From Aegilops tauschii subsp. strangulata (taxonomy: Eukaryota; Streptophyta; Magnoliopsida; Poales; Poaceae): a DNA stretch of 64,000 nt. The notes beneath the pieces are model-generated. The model saw nothing but the letters and a program-made list of their open reading frames with translations, ran no database searches and was not told where the DNA came from. Made by a program: the position numbers and the translations under genes. The stretch lies in the NCBI RefSeq assembly GCF_002575655.3, contig NC_053040.3:350677267-350741266 (forward strand), in the 5' to 3' direction. Positions 56,413-64,000 of this stretch are shown piece after piece (within the stretch, counting starts at the first letter, position 1; every line of letters starts with the position of its first letter).

Positions 56413-56940
56413 TCACTGCATCACCGGCGGGGAAGGAGGGTAGCTCACCTCGCCTATGATGCATGCCCAACGGCGCCGCCGCAGCTGGTCCCGCGATTTG
56501 GCTTCTCCTACCGCCCATTTGAACAGTTGCACCGGCTGCTCATGCCATTCCGCAGGCATGTGTGTTCTTTCCTCCGTAGTTGACTCAGTGAATATGATCT
56601 CTTCCATTAGCCCAAGCTCGAAATCAATGCAACGCTGCCAGATGCTGACATCCCTCAGCATCTCTCCCCTGAGATCGACTTGCGCCTCCGCCTTGTGATG
56701 CGCCAGGCGCAGCTCCTTCGAACTTCTCTCCAATTGATGCGACGCTTCCTCGACCCGATTTTCCCTTGCTGCCCACCACCTGAAACGCAGCCCTAGAATG
56801 TCCTCTGGCGCCACCAATCTGTGATTCCAGAGCAATGGATTCCCTCTGAAACACATCTGGGTTTCGCTCAAAGGCGGTAGTGCCGCGGGCCGCAGCGAGA
56901 GGGCAGCCCGCGGGATCCTGGGATCTAAGGGATTATCCAT
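56413..56940 (-). CDS. Intact 175-residue helical protein of unknown function
   Basis: The ATG at 56940 starts MDNPLDPRIPRAALSLRPAA; an in-frame GTG upstream is not needed. The body has LLWNHRLVAPEDILGLRFRW, a charged helix (RENRVEEASHQLERSSKEL, then HHKAEAQVDLRGEMLRDVS) and a conserved-looking block EWHEQPVQLFKWAVGEAKSR before RRRRWACIIGE. A bZIP or zinc-finger pattern is not visible. There are no stops or shifts. It lies outside the CACTA elements recognised here but within repeat-rich DNA. It is either a small orphan gene or a TE-associated helical protein. Confidence 0.4.
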   Translation of the reverse strand: MDNPLDPRIPRAALSLRPAALPPLSETQMCFRGNPLLWNHRLVAPEDILGLRFRWWAARENRVEEASHQLERSSKELRLAHHKAEAQVDLRGEMLRDVSIWQRCIDFELGLMEEIIFTESTTEERTHMPAEWHEQPVQLFKWAVGEAKSRDQLRRRRWACIIGEVSYPPSPPVMQ

Positions 56941-57004
56941 GGCGGGATCCGGTGGGCGAGGCAGGGAGGCGAGCCTAGGCACTGGGAGAGCCCTATGAGG
57001 CTAA

Positions 57005-57215
57005 GATAAAGATAGTACTACTCCACTCCGTCCATATTTAAATACAAAGGCCACCAACATTAGCCCTGGCAAAAATTGATCATGCTGCCTGCGTCCTGGT
57101 TTATTGGCCCCCTTTTTTGTGCCACTTTTTATGTCATGCATAAATATTACTATGTTACTTAAAAATATGGTCAAAATTGGCACAAAATACGAAGGAGACC
57201 AATGGAAGTAGCAAC
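57005..57215. mobile_element. Possible decayed Stowaway-type MITE
   Basis: CTCCACTCCGTCCATATTTAAATAC on the left resembles the CTCCCTCCGTCC terminus of Stowaway elements. The right side (GGTCAAAATTGG, GAAGGAGACCAATGGAAG) is a poor complement. No clear TA duplication. Confidence 0.3.
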
Positions 57216-57644
57216 CCATGATTTAACTACTCGCATGCACGCAGTGGAGTAGTAATGTCTTTCTCAACTACTTCCTCTCTCACATCCATTCAATTTGCAT
57301 GCGCTGTATTAATTGACCATCAATGAAATGAAGGACTTTACACGCGTCAAATTATCACATGGGGTGGATCTTCGTACAAAAATGCGTCCCACCGTGTACC
57401 CGCATGTGTGTGCGAGGGAATGAGTGCGTGCGTGCACATCTTCGCTTCGTGCATGTACTGCGAGTGTGCCTGAGAGAGGACGAGTACATTCTTCTGGAAC
57501 CAGCAACACGTCACTATGATCAATCCACACAAGGAGGTCGCGACAACGCCTTCACATGTGGCACGTGGCTTCATGACTGAAAGAGGGACACTGTGTAGCG
57601 TGCCATTGGAATTCTAATTTACGTGTTTTGCACATACTCGAAGT

Positions 57645-59421
57645 ACTAGTAAGGTACACGTGCATTGCACGCATCAGATTTGGCAACCAAATTATGAATA
57701 AATACCACACTATAGCATGTAAGCTTTGAGTCATATATGCATGATGTAGACGTTCGTTTAATTCTTATAGTTCATCTCATTCAAAATCATGGAATTGTGT
57801 GTTGTAAAGCATAAAGTAAAAAAAATGGCAATTCAACTAAAAAAAGTTTGGGCAGTTATGATACAGAAGATTCTAGAACAAAGGACAAGCACTTGTGTTT
57901 TGAGGTTTGTGCAGTATGCTTAAGTTCAACCATGGAGTCTGCTAGATTGTACATGTGGCAAAATCCGGTGGGGGGCTAGAAGGTGGTGCGGGGGGCCAAG
58001 TGGAGGGAGACTATGAAGGAGTGCACAAGTGCGAGATCGATATTTAAAGAGAGGGGGCGAGAACGTGCGCTATTGCGCGTAGTGGCGGAGCCATGAAATA
58101 AATGAGCTAGGGGGCCAAGCATTGCTAATCCTTTACGATGAGGGCCAATTCATCAACTTAACCTATTTTACAAGCAATTGATCTAACAATCACATTCATA
58201 TTAGCCTCAATATATAGTGATGTTAGGGGGGCAGGGCCCTTGCTGCCCCATGTCTTTGCCACTTTTCGCGCGTCTGAGAGATGAAGCGGAAGGCATGGAT
58301 GATGAGAGGGGGACGTTGGATATATAATTAATGTGGGTGTATTAGCTATGTAATCCTATATAGAGAGGTATAGATTGATCGATGTGTACGTGGGAAAGAG
58401 TGTGATACCTCACTAGATATATAAATTGATTGGTTTGTGTGGAAAACTGGGAAAGACCTAGCTATATATACACACACATAGAGGAACATCGATCGTTGCA
58501 CATGCACGTGAGAGATAAAGAATGCCCGATATGATGAAGAGGGGGAGGTGTGTGTGTGTGCATGCATGGGAGACCGACCTGAAGAAAAAGATTGCATGTG
58601 TGCGGTGGATAGTACCGAGTGGTAGTGTGTGTGCATGCATGCACGAGAGAAAGTTACTGGTGCAATTATAAAGAGAAGACGACTGTGTGGGTGTAAAAGA
58701 CTAGGTGAGGTCATAATGAATATAAATGAGATATGCGCGGTGTGGTTTGGAAACGAGCATGCTATACTGTATACACATTGAACAAGGTCAGACTGATTTC
58801 AATTTGAGATACCGAGGGCAGACATCGTTTGGCCACATTGCATCCGTGCATGGACACATTATTCTAATTGGAGATGATGGGTGGCTTTCGCATCACATAT
58901 CTATATCTATACCATTATATATTATATTTTATATTTTTATATAGTGTGCGAATAACTTTAACTTTGAAAGATGGTCGTTGGATGAAGCCAATCCGATGGT
59001 GCAGAGATGGCAAATTCGAGCACTACTGGCCGTTGGATATCATCTACATTCCACCAGATTTTGCCACATGTACAATCTAGAAGACTCCATGGTTGAACTT
59101 AAGCATAATGCACAAACCTCAAAACACAAGCACTTCTTCTTTGTTCTAGAATCTTCCGTATCATAATTGCCCAAATGTTTTTCTACATGATTTGCCATTA
59201 TTTGTTTTTACTTTATGCTTTACAACGCACAATTCCATGAATCTTAAAACAGATTAACTTTCTTATAAAAACTAGATGATTTTGAATGAAATGAACTATA
59301 AGAATTAAACGAACATCAACATCATGCATATATGACTGAAAGCATACATGCTATAATGTGGTATTTATTCATAATTTGGTTACCAAATCTCATGCGTGCA
59401 ATGCACGTGTACCTTACTAGT
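57645..59421. mobile_element. Long-TIR DNA transposon, 1777 bp, ~330-370-bp arms
   Basis: The left arm 57645-57972 and right arm 59051-59421 are inverted copies, starting ACTAGTAAGGTACACGTGCA and TTGCACGCAT. Examples inside are AAATACCACACTATAGCATG versus CATGCTATAATGTGGTATTT, and TTGTACATGTGGCAAAATCC versus its complement with one change. The interior (57973-59050) has no coding potential I can support. Long TIRs suggest a Mutator-like element, but no 9-bp TSD was found. It could form a long double-stranded RNA if transcribed through. Confidence 0.75.
57973..59050. other. Non-coding interior of the long-TIR element
   Basis: It holds a GGGGGGCAGGGCCC-type G-rich segment, AT-rich TATATA runs and GTGTGTGTGCATGCATG microsatellite-like stretches (58540-58650). 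There are no supported genes. Confidence 0.5.
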
Positions 59422-59608
59422 CTAAATGGTGTTTGTGTTTGTGTGTGTTGTGCGTGTTAAACACATTGTACGTAGTATCATACATGGTTTAGATTCCGAA
59501 CATCTAGCTAGAACATACATGTACTATGATTTGAATTCAACATAAAATGGATACATATATTTGAATTTGAGATCGTATGTACTTGTAGTTAGTATTTATA
59601 TAGGAATT

Positions 59609-61022
59609 TGATGCATCTCCAACATTTCTACTTTTTCTCACGCTTTTCCTCTTGTTTGGACTCTAATTTGCATGATTTGAATGAAACTAACCCCGGACTG
59701 ACACTGTTTTCAGCAGAACTACCATGGTGTTGTTTTCGTGCAGAAATAAAAGTTCTCGGAATGGAACTCAACTTTGCGAGGATTTTTTATATCAATAATA
59801 AGAATTTTTGGAGCCAAGAACCACCGGAGTGGGGCACCTGGGTGGGCACAACCCACCAGGGCGCGCCCCCCCTCACCTGGCGCGCCCAGGTGGGTTGTAC
59901 CCACCTGGTGGCCTCGCTGATGACCCCCCTGATACTATAAATTCACATTATTCCAGAAAAACATTAGGGAGAAAGAATTATCGCGTTTCACGAGACGGAG
60001 CCGCCGCCAAGCCCTATTCTTCCTCGGGAGGGCAGATATGGAGTCCGTTTGGGGCTCCGGAGAGGGGCATCTTCGTTCTTCGTCATCACCAACCAATCTC
60101 CATCGCCAATTCCATGATGCTCCCCACTAGGAGTGAGTAATTCCTTTGTAGGCTCGCTGGTCGGTGAGAAGTTGGATGAGATTCATCATGTAATCGAGTT
60201 AGTTTTGTTAGGGCCCGATCCCTAGTATCCACTATGTTCTTAGATTGATGTTGCTATGAATTTGCTATGCTTAATTCTTGTCACTTTGGGCCCGGGTGCC
60301 ATGAACTCATATCTGAACCGTTTATGAATTCATCATTATATCCATGTTTTAGATCCGATCTTGCAAGTTATAGTCACCTACTACGTGTTATGATCCGGCA
60401 ACCCCGGAGTGACAATAACCGGGCCCACTCCCGGTGATGATCGTAGTTTGAGGAGTTCATGTATTCACTATGTGTTAATGCTTTGTTTCGGTTCTCTATT
60501 AAAAGGAGGCCTTAATATCCCTTAGTTTCCAATATGGACCCCGCTGCCACGGGAGGGTAGGACAAAAGATGTCATGCAAGTTCTTTTAATAAAGCACGTA
60601 TGACTATTTACGGAATACATGCCTACATTATATCGATGAACTGGAGCTAGTGCCGTATCGCCCTAGGTTATAACTGTCACATGATGAATATCATCCAACA
60701 AGTCACCGATCCAATGCCTACGAATTTATCCTTATTGATCTTGCTGCGTTACTATTGCTATCATCACTGTTACACTTGCTACAAATTACTGCTATCACTG
60801 TTACCGTTACCATTGCTACTGTGACTACTATCAAAACTATCAAACTACTTTGCTACTGATCACTTTGCTGCAGATAATTAATCTCCAGGTGTGGTTGAAT
60901 TGAAAACTCACCTGCTAATACCTTCAAATATTCTTTGGCTCCCCTTGTGTCGAATCTAAAAATTTGGGTTGAATACTCTACCCTCGAAAACTGTTGCGAT
61001 CCCCTATACTTGTGGGTTATCA
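59609..61022 (+). mobile_element. Gypsy-type LTR (5' LTR of a second plus-oriented element)
   Basis: 1414 bp from TGATGCATCTCCAACATTTC to TACTTGTGGGTTATCA. The PBS region TCTGGCGCCGTTGCCGGGGA follows. Like the LTR at 6608 it has a GC-rich palindromic block (GGGCACCTGGGTGGGCAC / GTACCCACCTGGTGGCC, 59833-59915) and TATAAAT at 59936. Its start is only partly similar to that of the 6608 LTR, so it belongs to a related but different family. The 3' LTR lies outside the window. Confidence 0.85.
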
Positions 61023-61100
61023 AGAACTTTTTCTGGCGCCGTTGCCGGGGAGCATAGCAATATTTGTTGAGTCACTTGGGATTATTATCATATTATCACT

Positions 61101-61435
61101 ATGAAGAATCTGAAGGATCCAAAGACTAAGATATTTCCCTTAAAGACGAGGGGAGGTAAGGAACTGCCATCCAGTTCTGCTTTAGATTCACCTTCTGTTT
61201 TGAGTAAACTTGCAACACCACCACATGCTATCAATTCTAATATGTCGCAAGTTATTGATGATGCTACTTCTACTATGAATGATGCGTATGATGATGCTAG
61301 TACCTTGCTTGATAATGATGATGTGCCACTTGGTGATTTTCTTGATGAACAAATTGCTAGAGTAATACAACATGATGTTGTTGAATCTGATGACGAGCTT
61401 GAAACTGAAACTCCTGAGACACCTGCTAGAACTAG
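61101..61435 (+). pseudogene. Start of the Gypsy gag-like ORF, interrupted by a CACTA element
   Basis: An ATG at 61101, 79 nt after the LTR end, opens MKNLKDPKTKIFPLKTRG, then an acidic Asp-rich stretch (DDATSTMNDAYDDASTLLDN, then DVVESDDELETETPETP). The frame is open up to the CACTA terminus at 61436; homology cannot continue past it. The N-terminus is typical in position, but no capsid or zinc-knuckle sequence is included. Confidence 0.55.
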
Positions 61436-61760
61436 CACTACCAGGGAAAACCCTAGTAGTAGCGCGGGTTTTGAGGCTATCAACAGCGCGGGCAGCCGCG
61501 CTACTACTACGGCGCTACAGTTAACTGTTAGTAGTAGCGCGGTATATACCTGTGCTACTACTATTGACTATATCAGCAGCGCTTTTCCGGAACACGCTAC
61601 TATTAATTAGTTGTAGCGGGTTCCTAGCCCCGCGCTACTGCTATATCTTTCATCACCCCCCCCGCTTCCTACCCCATTTTAGTTTCAATAAACTGCAATT
61701 TCCAGATAGTAGGTACTACTAGATATCAATTTCATAAAGCATTATAGGTACTAGGTAGTA

Positions 61761-61842
61761 CTCCCTCCGTTCCAAATTACTCGTCGTGGTTTTAGTTCAA
61801 ATTTGAAGTAAAACCACGACGAGTAATTTGGAATGGAGGGAG
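61761..61842. mobile_element. Stowaway MITE, 82 bp, TSD TA
   Basis: CTCCCTCCGTTCCAAATTAC... is followed by its near-perfect inverted copy ending GGAATGGAGGGAG. TA lies on both sides (61759-61760 and 61843-61844). The stem includes TCGTCGTGGTTTTA/TAAAACCACGACGA and the loop is AAATTTGAA-like. This is a textbook Tc1/mariner-type MITE inside the CACTA. Confidence 0.92.
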
Positions 61843-61884
61843 TACTAGATAACAATTTCATATATAGTCAACATGCATCCTCAA

Positions 61885-62055
61885 GCAGTACTAGGTGATA
61901 TCGACGACGATCATCATATGTAGTTCTAGATGATATCGACGACGATCATCATATGTAGTTCTACATGATATCGATGACGATCATCATATCTAGTTCTAGA
62001 TGATATAGGCACACACACATATGTAGTTCTAGATGATATCAACGACGATCATCCT
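61885..62055. repeat. ~37-bp tandem repeat overlapping the end of the B3 gene
   Basis: Four to five units of TAGTTCTAGATGATATCGAC and GACGATCATCATATG. The last unit contains the final codons and stop of the minus-strand B3 gene, so the array arose from that gene's 3' end. Confidence 0.85.
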
Positions 62056-63240
62056 CAAGCCTGGGCGGTGGGTGTTCCTGATAGTAATTAGGATGGCCTA
62101 TCCAACACGAAGATTCTTGCCAACAAGGAATCTCTTCCACCCAACCGAGTTTAAGTGTGTGCGACCGTCCGTGTCCATGCGGTAAATACAGGTGGTGACA
62201 GAGCCCTTTGCGGTAAGGCATAGTCCAGCTGAGCCTTCTTCATCAGGCTCGATACCACAACTCATAGATAGGCTCTTTGGCAATTTCTGAATAAGAAAAA
62301 CATATCAATTAATAAATAGCCTCGCACATACTCTTGCAAATATATTTCTATTAAGTATAGATTTCTACACTATCAAAAGACACAATACTACACATTTGTA
62401 CTAAGCATGAATTCTACTAATATGTATATATGGATTATCTACACTATTAATAGTTCCTTGGATTCTACACTAATAAGCATGTGATCGGACTCTACACTAA
62501 AGGATATCATCGACTAGACTCCACACAACATATCATTGGACTCTACACTAAGCATATCATCGGATAATTTGCATTTGTAAGTATAACATACCATATCATG
62601 CCGATCGACCATGGTACTTGTCAGGCGGGTCACGAATGGCACCCCGACAAAGTCATCACGTGGCGGAATTATGTCCCATAGGTTGCACACCTCCTCCTCG
62701 CTCAGCCTCATTCTTTGAGCTACGATGGCTTCATGAAGTGGGTCCTCATCATGTTCATCGAGTGGGTCCTCATTATCTTCATCATCTTCGTCATCTTCAT
62801 CATCTTCCACCAGGTTGATATAAATGACAACCAGCTTGGGTCTTTCTGCTTTGAAGGAGAAGCTGATCAACTCACCACCAGTAAGACGCATGCGGACGAG
62901 GAAATGGGCCCATCCATCTCCTCCAATCTGCGACATATTGTGTCCTTTCTCGACCTCCATAGTGTACGCCCCCCAAGAGCCTCACATGTCACAGTGTCTC
63001 CTGTCAGCTTGTTGAATTTCAACCTCACATTGCATGGGACAATATGTGTAAAAAAACAAAATGACACAATGCATCAATGCCAACAGTAAAAATAAAATAG
63101 TTGTTACATTTCATATAATTTCTTACCGCCGCATGATGAAAACTCGGCTGGAAGTAGATGCGGAATAGCTTGCTAGTTGCAAGGCTGCTGGCGCACCTTG
63201 ACTTGCACAGTCGACATGGTGGTGGTGGTGGTGGCGCCAT
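62029..63240 (-). pseudogene. Protein with two B3-type DNA-binding domains, CACTA cargo, broken
   Basis: Exon 1 is 63240-63127 (MAPPPPPPCRLCKSR, then SKLFRIYFQPSFHHAA). Exon 2 runs from about 63055 to 62592, and exon 3 is 62286-62029. Donors GCG|GTAAGA and ATG|GTATGT and the acceptor TTCAG|AAA are good. The acceptor of exon 2 is not recognisable. B3 domain 1 spans exons 1-2 (FNKLTGDTVTCEALGG, then GWAHFLVRMRLTGGELISFS). An acidic linker (DDEDDEDDEDNEDPLDEHDE) follows. Domain 2 spans exons 2-3 (FVTRLTSTM, KLPKSL, GRTHLNSVGWKRFLVGKN, ILITIRNTH). The lesions are a frameshift near 62968 and a TAG at 62098-62100 inside domain 2, where CAG would fit. The gene reads toward the CACTA left end. Confidence 0.7.
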
Positions 63241-63411
63241 TTTCCTAAAGCAATATGAGCAAAGGATTAACGATCCACTTCACAGGAAAGAAAAACAGTA
63301 GCATGTGATATTTTTGGTTCTTCTTCAGTTATATTTTCATAGCTTACTAACACCTTCTAGAATAGAACCAACAGCTAGCAGGCAAATGCCAAATCTTGCC
63401 TAATAAGATTT

Positions 63412-63490
63412 GGTTCTTCTTCCGCGAGAAGCAATTTGATTCTTCTTCCGCGAGAAGCAATTTGATTCTTCTTCCACGAGAAGCAATTTG
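63412..63490. repeat. 26-bp tandem repeat, three copies
   Basis: GATTCTTCTTCC(G/A)CGAGAAG and CAATTT repeated three times upstream of the B3 gene start. Confidence 0.9.
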
Positions 63491-63814
63491 ATGGCCAATT
63501 ATAATCCTAAGATGTAGTACCATATAAGATGACAAGGTACCACCTACCAAAGCATTCCAGTGGCACCTATTGCCGAAAAAACTTTTCACAAATATCTACC
63601 AAATCAGGCGGTGGGACCTATTGCCTAAGATAATCGACTAAAAAAACAAGCGGCAAATTTAACTAAATTGGCACCTACATTTTGCCAAAAAATAACTTAT
63701 TACAGAAAAACAAAAGCATCTAGCTATCCGTGTATAGAAAAAATAACAATAAAATGGTGCATTTCTTTCCAAGCATCTAGCTAGGTGGTGCCAAATCTTT
63801 AGAGCTATCAACTA

Positions 63815-63985
63815 GCGTACTAAATCAACTAAATCAAAATGTTCTATAAATCAACTAAATCAACTAGCCTACTAAATCAACTAAATCAAAATGTTCTAAA
63901 TCAACTAGCCTACTAAATCAACTAAATCATATCAACTAAATCAAAATGTTGCATATGAACTAGCCTACTAAATCAAAATGTAGCA
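63815..63985. repeat. Short repeats, ATCAACTAGCCTACTAAATC type
   Basis: At least four copies of CAACTAGC(C/G)TACTAAATCAA with AACTAAATCAAAATGT between them, up to the end of the window. No gene seen in 63241-64000. Confidence 0.8.
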
Positions 63986-64000
63986 GGGAGGAGGGGTTGT

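Larger units (their letters stand above)
61436..64000 (+). mobile_element. CACTA element left end (right end beyond the window)
   Basis: CACTACCAGGGAAAACCCTAG followed by TAGTAGCGCGG, CAGCGCGGGCAGC and GCGCTACTACTA repeats (61436-61650). TIR and repeats are of the same type as the inner CACTA at 34506, so the two are relatives. It is inserted in the Gypsy gag (3-bp flank TAG). It carries a minus-strand B3-domain gene. Confidence 0.75.

Noticed and set aside
57636..59430. 9-bp target-site duplication expected for a Mutator element
   Set aside because: The bases outside the inverted repeat (left CTCGAAGT, right CTAAATGG) do not match, so the superfamily remains open.
1..64000. tRNA, rRNA or organelle genes
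   Set aside because: None recognised by eye; short tRNA-like matches occur only as retrotransposon primer-binding sites.

Overview
This is plant nuclear DNA, most likely from a large-genome temperate grass of the Triticeae (wheat, Aegilops, rye or barley). The reasons are one intron-containing beta-expansin gene at the left edge followed by more than 60 kb of nested transposable elements. These are Gypsy-type LTRs that open with TGATRCATCTCCAAC and are followed by a TCTGGCGCYGTTGCCGGGGA primer-binding region, CACTA elements with gene cargo, a Stowaway MITE and many minisatellites. No database search was possible. Superfamily calls rest on termini, target-site duplications (TSDs) and protein motifs, and I do not name TE families.

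Layout. 0.3-1.6 kb: an intact four-exon beta-expansin gene on the minus strand, the only confident host gene. 2.4-4.9 kb: a PIF/Harbinger-like remnant, probably interrupted by a LINE-like insertion. 4.9-6.6 kb: an LTR-like terminal fragment, then the left end of a CACTA element with a 5'-truncated B3-domain gene. 6.6-11.2 kb: a Gypsy-like, apparently non-autonomous element (one LTR, a frameshifted acidic ORF, duplicated hairpin pairs). 11.2-24.9 kb: a second CACTA left end, a run of minisatellites, a 2.5-kb solo-LTR-like element (TSD CCGTT), and diffuse repeats with two small retro-insertions. 24.97-33.15 kb: a complete minus-oriented LTR retrotransposon (TSD CCCAC) without recognisable pol genes. 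33.3-34.0 kb: a frameshifted Werner-type 3'-5' exonuclease gene. 34.06-53.68 kb: a CACTA element (TSD GTA) carrying four coiled-coil or zinc-finger cargo genes and a 505-bp satellite. Nested in it at 34.51-44.95 kb is a transposase-bearing CACTA element (TSD CTT). 53.7-57.2 kb: flanking repeat sequence with two further coding regions. 57.6-59.4 kb: a long-terminal-inverted-repeat element. 59.6-61.4 kb: a second Gypsy LTR plus the start of gag. 61.4 kb to the end: a fourth CACTA left end with a Stowaway MITE and a broken two-B3-domain gene.

The inner CACTA holds a TNP2-type transposase gene, a second gene with a Ulp1-like C-terminal region and a small third ORF (caulimovirus-viroplasmin/RNase H1 N-terminal fold plus a C-terminal membrane segment). 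The first two are broken by frameshifts and by stops that look like CAG-to-TAG changes; the third is open. The points most worth a second look are three arrays of 13-bp odd palindromes (6-bp arms, one central base) in two LTR elements, B3-domain genes at the same place in two CACTA elements with different termini, a copy of the CACTA end-repeat array in front of the second inner gene, and the duplicated hairpin pairs in the first Gypsy element.
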